Source: Streptacidiphilus sp. ASG 303 (GTDB taxonomy: Bacteria > Actinomycetota > Actinomycetes > Streptomycetales > Streptomycetaceae). Taken from it: DNA of 64,000 nucleotides. Position 1 is the first letter of the stretch, and every line of letters starts with the position of its first letter. Below the pieces are notes generated by a model that ran no database searches, had not been told where the DNA came from, and saw nothing but the letters and a program-made list of their open reading frames with translations. The translations under genes and the position numbers were made by a program. Shown in pieces: positions 1 through 7,233 of this stretch. The DNA lies in assembly GCF_020991365.1 (NCBI RefSeq), contig NZ_JAJLRA010000014.1, positions 62,001-126,000 on the forward strand. Direction: 5' to 3'.

Positions 1-489
1 CATGCCGGCGGGCTCGACCGTGAGGCGGTAGCGGACGTCCAGGTCCGCGCCCGGCGCCAGCCGCCGCCCGGCGGCGGGGATGGCGGTGTACAGGGTGCCG
101 GTCTGGGTGCCCAGGGCCATGGGGGCCCAGGTGCGGGTCGCCGGGTCGAACCGCTCCAGCCGCAGGTCGGAGGGGGCCAGGTACGGGTCGGCGTCGGGCG
201 ACTCGACGAGGACCTGGGGGGCGACGGTGCGGGCGGCGGTCCCCGTGTTCCGGTAGTGCACGGTGAGCTCGTGGGCCGCGCCGTCGTCCGCGACCGGCCG
301 CGCGGGCAGGTCGACGAAGCCGGTCGGGGCCCCCGCGGGCGAGGACTGCGCCTCCTGCGAGCCCGGTGCGGCTGCCGCCGGGGACGGCGCGGGGGCGCCG
401 GAGGCGGTGGTCGCGGCGGCGGTGAGGCCGCAGGCCAGGAGGAGCGAGGTCGCCGCGGCCGCGGCCGCGCGCTGGGGGGAACGGGGCAC
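1..489 (-). CDS. secreted protein with signal peptide, 3' end cut by window edge
   Basis: The reading frame is open from a GTG at 489 down to the left edge, giving 163 residues without a stop. The start is supported by an AGGAGG ribosome site five bases upstream. The N-terminus is a signal peptide: basic MPRSPQR, an Ala/Leu-rich core, then an Ala/Pro/Ser linker. The following region (about residues 60-163) reads as a beta-rich extracytoplasmic domain with phrases such as ELTVHYRNTGTAARTV and DVRYRLTVEPAG, like bacterial surface or cell-wall-associated domains. No catalytic motif is visible and the function is unknown. It is transcribed divergently from fdhA. This gene is too alanine-rich to assign further without its C-terminus. 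Confidence 0.7.
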   Translation of the reverse strand, partial: MPRSPQRAAAAAATSLLLACGLTAAATTASGAPAPSPAAAAPGSQEAQSSPAGAPTGFVDLPARPVADDGAAHELTVHYRNTGTAARTVAPQVLVESPDADPYLAPSDLRLERFDPATRTWAPMALGTQTGTLYTAIPAAGRRLAPGADLDVRYRLTVEPAGM

Positions 490-845
490 AGTGCCTCCTG
501 TCGGTCGTCGCCCGGCGTCGGGGCGGGCGGTGCCGGGACGGGCGGTGTCGGGCCCGGGGCGGCCGGGCCGCTCCCGGGTCGCAGTCCGTCCTTCCCGTCG
601 TGCCCGATATGACACCTCTCGCCCCGGAAAAGTACGCAGCGTGACCCGTGTGTCGCCTCCGTGTCACACCGCGGCGGGCAGCGGGGACGGCAGTGAACGG
701 CGCCGGGCGGCGACCTGCGGCCGCGGCCCGGCGGGGCCACCCTGGAAGGAGGGGCCCGCTCCGGACGGAGGGGCGCGGCCCGCACGGAGCGGAGGGAGGT
801 GCACGGGAGTCCGAGCAGCCCACGAGCGGCACGGGAGGACGAACC
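490..845. other. divergent intergenic region between the secreted-protein gene and fdhA
   Basis: This 356-base gap separates two divergent starts and must hold both promoters. Its less GC-rich centre (about 605-670) contains TGACAC and GTGTCA elements roughly 50 bases apart. They could be half-sites of a regulator, but the pattern is too weak to call an operator. A GGAGG ribosome site for fdhA lies at about 834-838. No gene or RNA was recognised. Confidence 0.4.
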
Positions 846-2066
846 ATGCCGGGCAACAAGGCGGTCGTGTACAAGGAGCCGGGCCGGGTCGAGGTCGAGA
901 GCACCGACTACCCGGGCTTCGTGCTGAAGGACGGGCCGGGCGTGAACCCGGCCAACGTGGGACGCGAGTGCCACCACGGCGTCATCGTGAAGTGCGTCGC
1001 CACCAACATCTGCGGCAGCGACCAGCACATGGTGCGCGGCCGCACCACCGCCCCGCCCGGGCTGGTGCTGGGGCACGAGATCACCGGCGAGGTGGTGGAG
1101 ACCGGCCGGGACGTGGAGTTCGTCAAGGTCGGAGACCTGGTCTCGGTGCCCTTCAACATCGCCTGCGGCCGGTGCCGCAACTGCAAGGAGGGCAAGACGG
1201 GCATCTGCCTGAACGTGAACCCGGACCGCCCGGGCTCCGCCTACGGCTACGTGGACATGGGCGGCTGGGTCGGCGGCCAGGCGCAGTACGTGCTGGTGCC
1301 GTACGCCGACTGGAACGTCCTGGTCTTCCCGGACCGCGACCGGGCCCTGGAGAAGATCCGCGACCTGACGATGCTCTCGGACATCTTCCCGACCGGCTTC
1401 CACGGCTGCGTCACCGCCGGCGTCACGGTCGGCTCGACCGTGTACGTCGCCGGGGCGGGCCCGGTGGGACTGGCGGCGGCGGCCGGGGCCCAGCTCCTCG
1501 GCGCGGCCGTGGTGATCGTGGGCGACCTCAACCCGGAGCGGCTGGCGCAGGCCCGCAGCTTCGGCTGCGAGACCGCCGACATCTCCCAGGGCGAGCCGCG
1601 GGACCAGATCGAGCAGATCCTGGGGGTGCCCGAGGTGGACTGCGCGGTGGACGCGGTCGGCTTCGAGGCCCGCGGCCACGGCGGCGAGGCCGCCACCGAG
1701 CGCCCGGCGACGGTGCTGAACACCGTCATGGACGTCACGGCGGCGGGCGGCGCGGTCGGCATCCCGGGCCTGTACGTCACCGGCGACCCGGGCGCCGCCG
1801 ACGAGGCCGCCCAGCAGGGGTCGCTCTCCATCCGGATCGGGCTGGGCTGGGCGAAGTCGCTGTCGTTCGCGACCGGCCAGTGCCCGGTGATGCGCTACCA
1901 CCGGCGGCTGATGCAGGCGATCCTGCACGAGAAGGTGCACATCGCGGACGCGGTGAACGCCACGCCCATCCCGCTGGAGGAGGCGCCGCGCGGCTACCGG
2001 GAGTTCGACGCGGGCGCCGCCCGCAAGTACGTCCTGGACCCGCACGGGATGATCCCGGCCGCCTGA
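846..2066 (+). CDS. fdhA: glutathione-independent, zinc-dependent formaldehyde dehydrogenase
   Basis: The 406-residue product is a medium-chain, zinc-type alcohol dehydrogenase of the Pseudomonas FdhA / formaldehyde dismutase branch, which oxidises formaldehyde with tightly bound NAD. Catalytic-zinc ligands are visible as Cys56 (in CGSDQH) and His77 (in GHE). The structural zinc site is Cys107, 110, 113 and 121. The Rossmann motif GAGPVG lies near residue 198. The length matches the family (about 400). The ATG at 846 is chosen because it has a GGAGG site seven bases upstream; the longer upstream reading is low-complexity. The gene appears monocistronic and is followed by a hairpin. A role in formaldehyde detoxification is family knowledge, not shown here. 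Confidence 0.92.
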   Translation: MPGNKAVVYKEPGRVEVESTDYPGFVLKDGPGVNPANVGRECHHGVIVKCVATNICGSDQHMVRGRTTAPPGLVLGHEITGEVVETGRDVEFVKVGDLVSVPFNIACGRCRNCKEGKTGICLNVNPDRPGSAYGYVDMGGWVGGQAQYVLVPYADWNVLVFPDRDRALEKIRDLTMLSDIFPTGFHGCVTAGVTVGSTVYVAGAGPVGLAAAAGAQLLGAAVVIVGDLNPERLAQARSFGCETADISQGEPRDQIEQILGVPEVDCAVDAVGFEARGHGGEAATERPATVLNTVMDVTAAGGAVGIPGLYVTGDPGAADEAAQQGSLSIRIGLGWAKSLSFATGQCPVMRYHRRLMQAILHEKVHIADAVNATPIPLEEAPRGYREFDAGAARKYVLDPHGMIPAA

Positions 2067-2067
2067 C

Positions 2068-2090
2068 CGGACCGGGCGGGCCCCGGTCCG
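2068..2090. terminator. hairpin between convergent fdhA and amidase genes
   Basis: CGGACCGGG and CCCGGTCCG form perfect 9-bp arms around a short loop directly after the fdhA stop. It lies between two convergent genes and could serve both. There is no T-run, as is usual in Streptomyces. Confidence 0.55.
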
Positions 2091-2108
2091 CCCCGGGCGG
2101 CGACCGCC

Positions 2109-3464
2109 TCAGTCGAGCGGCGCCGTCCGGGGCCAGGGGCGGGCCTCCTCCAGCTCCGCGGCGAGGCGGAGCAGGACCTCCTCGCCGCCGGGCGGGGCGA
2201 CGAGCTGCACCGCGTACGGCAGCCCGTCCGCGCGGCTCCCGGCGGGGACCGCGAGGGCGGGCCAGCCGGCCAGGTTCCAGGCCGGGGTGAACGGCGAGAA
2301 GCGGGTGTTGGTGAGGAGGTTGGCGGTCCAGCCGCGGCGGCTCCAGGCCCTGGCGGCGGGGACGGGGCCGGCCAGGGCGGGGGTGAGCAGCACGTCGTGC
2401 CGGTCGAAGAAGGGCCGCAGCCGCTCGCGCAGCAGGGCCCGGTGGTCGGTGCGCAGCAGCGGGGTGCGGGCCGCGAGGCGCCCGACGGCGGCGTGGCGGC
2501 GGGTGCGGGGGGCGAGCCGGGCCGGGTCGCAGGCGGCCGCGTCGGCGGCGGTCCCGGCGGTCCAGCGGGCGAGGACGGCGGCGGGGAGCCAGGCCGGGTA
2601 GGGCGGGTGCGCGGCCTCGACCCGGTGGCCCGCCCCGGCGAGCAGCCGGCCGCTGTCGCGGGCGGCCGCGGCCCAGCCGCGGCCGACGGGCACGCCGGGG
2701 AAGGGGCTGCGGGTGGAGACGGCGATCCGCAGCGGACCGGCGGGCGGGGCGGCCGGGGCCGCGGGGTCCGGTCCGCCGGCGAGGGCGCGGAAGGCGAGGC
2801 GCAGGTCGGCGGCGGTGGTGGCGAGGGGGCCGTTGACGGCCATGCCGTACCAGTCGTTGGGCCCCAGGCCGGCGGGGACGGCCCCCTGCCCGGGCTTGAG
2901 ACCGAGCAGTCCGCAGGCGGCGGCGGGGATGCGGATGGAGCCCATGCCGTCGGCGGCCAGCGCGAGCGGCGCGAAGCCGGCGGCGACGGCCGCGGCGCTG
3001 CCGCCGGAGGAGCCGCCGGCGCTGCGGTCGGGCCGCCGGGGGTTGCGGGTGATCCCGTGGTCGCCGTCGGTGGTGCCGAAGACGCACAGCTCGGGCACGT
3101 GGGTGAGGCCGACGACGACGGCCCCGGCGGCGCGCAGGCGGCGGACGGCCTCGTGGTCGGCGGCGGCGGGTGCGGCGGGCGAGGCGGCACTGCCGTTGCG
3201 GACGGCGTGCCCGGCGACGGCGACGTTGTCCTTGACCGCGACGGGCACGCCGGCCAGCGGCAGGTCCGCGAGGCCGGGGTGCGCGGCGAGGGCGTCGGCG
3301 GCGGCGAGCGCCTCCTCGCCGAGGACGGCGCGGAAGGCGTTGACGCGTCCGTCGAGGCGGCGGATCCGCTCCAGGTGGTCCGCGACCACCTGACGGGGCG
3401 TCACCTCGCCTCGGCGCACCGCCTCGGCGATGTCCGCGGCGGTACGGCCGGTCCAACCGCTCAC
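2109..3464 (-). CDS. amidase (amidase-signature family)
   Basis: The 451-residue protein carries the Ser-cisSer-Lys machinery of amidase-signature hydrolases, which cleave carboxylic amides. Lys78 lies in VPVAVKDN, the cis-Ser in the GGSSGGS loop (about residues 150-156), and the nucleophile Ser176 in DGMGSIRIP, where the family usually has DTGGSIR. Length is normal for the family (450-500). It lacks GatB and GatC neighbours, so it is not the tRNA amidotransferase subunit. It is the last gene of a padR - acyl-CoA dehydrogenase - amidase series on the minus strand, 118 bases after the dehydrogenase. The substrate is unknown. Confidence 0.88.
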   Translation of the reverse strand: MSGWTGRTAADIAEAVRRGEVTPRQVVADHLERIRRLDGRVNAFRAVLGEEALAAADALAAHPGLADLPLAGVPVAVKDNVAVAGHAVRNGSAASPAAPAAADHEAVRRLRAAGAVVVGLTHVPELCVFGTTDGDHGITRNPRRPDRSAGGSSGGSAAAVAAGFAPLALAADGMGSIRIPAAACGLLGLKPGQGAVPAGLGPNDWYGMAVNGPLATTAADLRLAFRALAGGPDPAAPAAPPAGPLRIAVSTRSPFPGVPVGRGWAAAARDSGRLLAGAGHRVEAAHPPYPAWLPAAVLARWTAGTAADAAACDPARLAPRTRRHAAVGRLAARTPLLRTDHRALLRERLRPFFDRHDVLLTPALAGPVPAARAWSRRGWTANLLTNTRFSPFTPAWNLAGWPALAVPAGSRADGLPYAVQLVAPPGGEEVLLRLAAELEEARPWPRTAPLD

Positions 3465-3582
3465 AGGGCCTCCCGGGACGGGGGCGCGCGGCGGGGTGCG
3501 CGCGCCGCTGGTCGTGGCGGCCGACCCTACCGGGACCGGCGCCCCCGCGGGAGGGGCGCCGGTCCGGAGGGGCGTGCGGAGG

Positions 3583-5304
3583 TCAGGGCTGCATCTCGTA
3601 GGCGCCCGCCAGCGCCTCGACCCGGGCCCAGACGCGGGCGGCCCGCCCGGCGTCGGCGACGGGGCGGCGGACGTGCGCCAGCGCCCAGGCGGCCTGCTCC
3701 TCGGTGGCGGACGCCTTGCCGTGCAGCTCGGTGGCGTGCGCGGAGAAGTCCCGGACCAGCACGTCGAAGACCTCGTCCAGCAGGTCGCGGTCCAGGCCGG
3801 TGGCCTCCGCCTGCTCCAGCACCAGCTGGCCGTAGACGACCAGCGCGAAGAGCTGGCCGAGGGCGAGCAGGAAGTCGAGGTCCTGCTGCTGGGCCTCGTC
3901 GGGGGCGTGGGAGAGCAGCAGCGCGCAGAGGCCGTCGGCCTGCTCGCGGAAGCGGGCCACGTTGGGGACGTCCGCGTGGGCGTCGTAGGCGGTGCGCCAG
4001 TCGTGGAAGCGGATCGCGCCGAGGCCGCGGGCGGGGCCCTGGGCGAAGAGGAACGCGTCGTCGGCCGCGTCGTGGCGGGTGGGGACGGGCGCGTACTCGG
4101 CCGGGGCGAAGAGGTAGTTGCCCATGAACTTGAGGATCAGGGCGAGGTTGACGTGGACCGTGCCCTCCAGCTTCGGCAGGCCGCGGATGTCCTTGGCGGC
4201 CTTCTCGAAGTAGGTGTCGGCCTCGAAGCCCTTGGCCGCGATGACGTCCCACAGGAGGTCGATGACCTTCTCGCCCTCGGTGGTGACCTTCATCTTGGTC
4301 ATCGGGTTGAAGAGGAGGTACCGGCGGTCGTCGGGCCCGGCGGAGCGGAAGTAGTCGACGGCGCGGTCGCTGAAGAGCTTCATCGCCGTCAGGCGGGCGT
4401 AGGCGTCGGCGAGCTCGCGGCGGACGTGCGGGAAGTCGGTGACGCGCCTCCCGTACAGCACCCGCTGGTGGGCGTGGGTGACGGCCTCGTACATCGCGTG
4501 CTCGCAGATGCCGACGGAGGCCGTGCAGAGGTTGAACTTGCCGACGTTGACGGTGTTCAGGGCCGCGTCGAAGGCGGCGCGGCCGGTGTGCAGCACGTCC
4601 TCGGCGCGGACCGGGTAGTCCTCCAGGCGGAACTCGCTGACGTACATCTGCGCGTTCACGACGTTCTTGACGAGGTGGTAGTCCGGGTGGCGGCTGTCGG
4701 CGGCGAAGAAGACGTAGCCCTCGGGGCCCTCGACGTCCGCGCGGCGGCCGAAGACCGAGACCAGGCCGGCGACGTTGCCGTTGCCGATGTAGTACTTGGA
4801 GCCGGTGGCGCGGAAGCCGCCCTCGCCGTCGGGGGTGAGGACCATGTCGGTGGAGTAGATGTCGGCGCCGTGGGCGCGCTCGGAGAGGCCGAACGCCATG
4901 ACGTGGCCCTCGTCGAGCAGGGCGGCGGCGCGGGCGCGGGCGGCCTGGTTGGCGCTCTGCCACACCGGGCCGAGGCCGAGGACGGTGACCTGCCAGGTGT
5001 ACCAGTAGCCCAGGCCGTAGAAGCCGAGGACCTCGCTGAGGGCGGCGTTGCGGGCGGTGTCCCAGCGCTTGTCCGGGTCGCCGGCGGCGTCGGCGGCCGG
5101 GGTGAGGAACGTGGCGAACAGGCCCTCCTTGGCGGCGAACTCCAGGAAGTCCGCGTACCAGGTCCGGTCGATGGAGGTGTCGATCAGTGCCTTCTTGCCG
5201 CGCGACTCGAACCAGTCGACCGTGGCGCGCAGCAGGCGGCGCGACTCGGGGTCGAGGTGGGCGGGGTCGTAGGTGCGCGGGTTGAGGAGCGGCGAGTCCG
5301 CCAT
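3583..5304 (-). CDS. acyl-CoA dehydrogenase family flavoprotein
   Basis: The 573-residue product has the acyl-CoA dehydrogenase layout: an N-terminal helical domain, a middle beta domain with MAFGLSERAHGADIYS (FAD/substrate contact) and GSKYYIGNGN, then a long C-terminal helical domain. It is longer than the usual 380-400 residues, like the acyl-CoA oxidase / long ACAD branch. A longer open frame exists, but the ATG at 5304 (MADSPLLNPRTYD) is chosen because a purine-rich AGGAAGGGAAG precedes it and because upstream sequence belongs to padR. It sits 56 bases downstream of padR in the same direction and is probably controlled by it. The natural substrate, fatty-acyl or otherwise, cannot be read. 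Confidence 0.88.
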   Translation of the reverse strand: MADSPLLNPRTYDPAHLDPESRRLLRATVDWFESRGKKALIDTSIDRTWYADFLEFAAKEGLFATFLTPAADAAGDPDKRWDTARNAALSEVLGFYGLGYWYTWQVTVLGLGPVWQSANQAARARAAALLDEGHVMAFGLSERAHGADIYSTDMVLTPDGEGGFRATGSKYYIGNGNVAGLVSVFGRRADVEGPEGYVFFAADSRHPDYHLVKNVVNAQMYVSEFRLEDYPVRAEDVLHTGRAAFDAALNTVNVGKFNLCTASVGICEHAMYEAVTHAHQRVLYGRRVTDFPHVRRELADAYARLTAMKLFSDRAVDYFRSAGPDDRRYLLFNPMTKMKVTTEGEKVIDLLWDVIAAKGFEADTYFEKAAKDIRGLPKLEGTVHVNLALILKFMGNYLFAPAEYAPVPTRHDAADDAFLFAQGPARGLGAIRFHDWRTAYDAHADVPNVARFREQADGLCALLLSHAPDEAQQQDLDFLLALGQLFALVVYGQLVLEQAEATGLDRDLLDEVFDVLVRDFSAHATELHGKASATEEQAAWALAHVRRPVADAGRAARVWARVEALAGAYEMQP

Positions 5305-5360
5305 GGCAGGGGCTTCCCTTCCTGGGAGGTGGGTGGTGTTCCGGGAGGGCCGACCGGGCG

Positions 5361-5906
5361 TCAGCCCAGGCGCCGGAGGGTGGCGAGCACGTCGTCGAGC
5401 CAGGCGACGGTCATCCGCTCGTACTCGATGCCGCCGCGCAGCACCACGTGCTGGAGGGCCTGCGCGGCGTCGAGGACGTCCGGGTCGGGGAAGTCGCGCC
5501 GCTCGCCGGCGAGGTAGCGGGCGAGGAGCGCGGCGTGGGCGGCCCGGTGGCGCTCGACCTCGGCGGCCAGCCCGGCGGTGCCGGCGGGGTCGAAGGCGGC
5601 ACCGCGGATCCGCACGGCCAGCTCGTGGCGGACGGTCTCCGGCTCGACGGGGGCGCGGAGCCACGCCGTGAGGGCGTCGCGGCCGGGGGCGGCGGCGGAG
5701 TACACCCGCTTGTCGGGGCGCCCCTCCTGGGCGACCTCCTCCGCGGTGATCCAGCCGTCCGCCTCCATGCGCTTGAGGACGCGGTAGATCTGCTGGTGGG
5801 TGGCGGTCCAGAAGCGCCCGATGGAGCGGTCGAAGCGGCTCGCGAGCTCGTAGCCGGAGCCGGGCTTCTCCAGCAGGGAGACGAGGATCGCGTGCTCGAG
5901 TGCCAT
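5361..5906 (-). CDS. PadR family transcriptional regulator
   Basis: The 181-residue protein begins MALEHAILVSLLEKPGSGYELASRFDRS, the classical PadR winged-helix opening. It continues with ATHQQIYRVLKRMEADGWI (recognition helix) and a wing with RPDKRVYS. The C-terminal half, about residues 90-175, is the helical dimerisation domain PadR_C. An upstream alternative start would include the operator palindrome, so the ATG at 5906 is preferred. The gene leads the acyl-CoA dehydrogenase - amidase series. A perfect palindrome 13 bases upstream of the start points to autorepression. Confidence 0.92.
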   Translation of the reverse strand: MALEHAILVSLLEKPGSGYELASRFDRSIGRFWTATHQQIYRVLKRMEADGWITAEEVAQEGRPDKRVYSAAAPGRDALTAWLRAPVEPETVRHELAVRIRGAAFDPAGTAGLAAEVERHRAAHAALLARYLAGERRDFPDPDVLDAAQALQHVVLRGGIEYERMTVAWLDDVLATLRRLG

Positions 5907-5918
5907 GGCGGTGATCCT

Positions 5919-5940
5919 GCTATGCAACTCGTTGCATAGC
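5919..5940. promoter_or_regulatory. perfect palindrome, probable PadR operator
   Basis: GCTATGCAAC - TC - GTTGCATAGC has 10-bp perfect arms with a 2-base centre. It stands immediately upstream of padR in otherwise GC-rich sequence. Its inner ATGCAA/TTGCAT resembles known PadR-family sites. Binding is inferred. Confidence 0.75.
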
Positions 5941-6000
5941 AACCGGCCGGTAACCTACTGAGACGCAGCTCACGGCGTGCCGCCCGGCGGGGCGGCGGCG

Positions 6001-6080
6001 GGGCGGCGGGGCGGCGGGGCGCCGCGGCGGGGGCGGCGGGGCGGCGGGGCGCCGCGGCGGGGGCAGCGGGGCGGCGGGGC
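6001..6080. repeat. 30-bp perfect tandem repeat, 2.7 copies
   Basis: Bases 6001-6030 and 6031-6060 are identical 30-mers, and a diverged third copy runs from 6061 to about 6080. The unit is almost pure G and C (motif GGCGGGGCGGCGGGGCGCCG). It lies in the gap between padR and the PARG-like gene, where no reading frame looks real. It could form strong secondary structure and is likely length-variable between strains. Confidence 0.8.
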
Positions 6081-6169
6081 AGACGACGACGCGGCCCGAC
6101 CGGTCGCGGGGACCGGACGTGGCTGCGGGCCGCCGGGCGGGGTGCGAGCGGGGTGCGGGCGGAGGTGTG

Positions 6170-7075
6170 TCAGCGCGTCGGCTGCTGCTGCGGACCGGGG
6201 AAGGCCGTGCGGAAGGCCTCGCGGACCGGGGAGCCGGGTCGGGGGTCCAGGACCGCGAAGACGACCTCGGTGAAGCGGCCCGCGAGCGGCGCGCCGGGGG
6301 CCAGGTGCACCCGGAACGCCTCCGCGACGCGGGCGGGGTCGTTGCGGAAGACGCCGCAGCCCCAGGCGCCCAGCACCAGTCGGCGCAGGCCGTGGGCGGC
6401 GGCGGTCTGCAGGGCGCGTTCGGCCCGGGTGCGCAGCACGGCGGGGACGCGGGCGGCGAGGCGGGGGGAGCGGTCGGCGGCGGCGCCCGCGTTGGGTGCG
6501 GCGGCGACCAGGAAGTCCACCGCGTACGGCTCCTCCAGGAGCGCACCGCGGTCGTCGCGGAAGACGGGCACGGCGGGGGCGTGGAGGACGCGGTCCGAGT
6601 AGAGGGGGCTGGGGTCGGCGCGGTGGGCGGCGTAGAACTCCGGGACGGCGCGCAGGCAGGCGTGGAGCGCGGAGGCGCGGCAGAGCGCCTCCTCCTGGGC
6701 CTGGGCGCCGTTGAGGAAGCCGCCGCCCGCGTTGCGGGCCGAGGCGAAGTCGAGGACGGCGACCGGCTCCGGGGAGTCGGTGAGCATCCGGCGGGCGGCC
6801 TGGAGGCTGCTCTCGCCGGTCACGTGGACGCGGGGCGCGGCGGGCTCCCGCACGCCGGGAACCGGGGCCGGTCCGGGGGCGACGGGTCCGGGGTCGACCG
6901 GCCCGGGGACGACCGGCCCGGGGACGACCGGCCCGGGGCCGTGCAGCCGGGTGCCCGCGACCGCGGCCGCGACCTGCCGGCCGATGTCGACCACGCCGCC
7001 CCCGGGCGCCCGGTAGCGGCCCTCGGCGGTGATGGCCGCCGTCTCCCGCGCGATGCCGCGCAGCCGTGCGCTCAC
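6170..7075 (-). CDS. TIGR02452-type macrodomain protein, bacterial PARG-like
   Basis: The 301-residue protein shows the signature of microbial poly(ADP-ribose) glycohydrolases: GGG at residues 117-119, then QEE at 127-129 within NAGGGFLNGAQAQEEA, preceded by VAVLDFASA. The end, LGAWGCGVFRNDPARVAEAF, matches the adenosine-binding tail of the TIGR02452 family. These enzymes remove ADP-ribose polymers. The GTG at 7075 is chosen because GGGGGGAG precedes it by five bases and the N-terminus (LRGIARETAAITAEGRY) fits the family. Unusual: residues 46-74 are a Gly-Pro-Val repeat (GPVVP units) inserted before the macrodomain. No ADP-ribosyltransferase partner lies nearby. Confidence 0.87.
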   Translation of the reverse strand: MSARLRGIARETAAITAEGRYRAPGGGVVDIGRQVAAAVAGTRLHGPGPVVPGPVVPGPVDPGPVAPGPAPVPGVREPAAPRVHVTGESSLQAARRMLTDSPEPVAVLDFASARNAGGGFLNGAQAQEEALCRASALHACLRAVPEFYAAHRADPSPLYSDRVLHAPAVPVFRDDRGALLEEPYAVDFLVAAAPNAGAAADRSPRLAARVPAVLRTRAERALQTAAAHGLRRLVLGAWGCGVFRNDPARVAEAFRVHLAPGAPLAGRFTEVVFAVLDPRPGSPVREAFRTAFPGPQQQPTR

Positions 7076-7233
7076 TGCCGCTCCCCCCGTGGGCCCTCCG
7101 CACGGCCCCTCCGCAGCGCGTGGCCGGCGCGGACGGCCGGCAGGCCCCAGGATGGCGGACCGGGACGGCCGGGGACCAAGGGTTTTCGCCCTGCCGCCGG
7201 CCTCTCCCCCGGCCCCGGGCCCCTCAGGCTCGC

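Noticed and set aside
263-2290. Long plus-strand ORF of 675 codons over the fdhA region
   Set aside because: It is a Pro/Arg/Gly-rich shadow of fdhA in another frame. The fdhA frame has all zinc ligands and a ribosome site.
3430-5517. Long plus-strand ORF of 695 codons opposite the acyl-CoA dehydrogenase
   Set aside because: Composition is Val/Gly/Glu repeats without domains. Its existence follows from the GC3 bias of the minus-strand gene.
6001-6080. 30-bp repeats considered as a CRISPR array
   Set aside because: The copies are directly adjacent with no spacers and almost pure GC.
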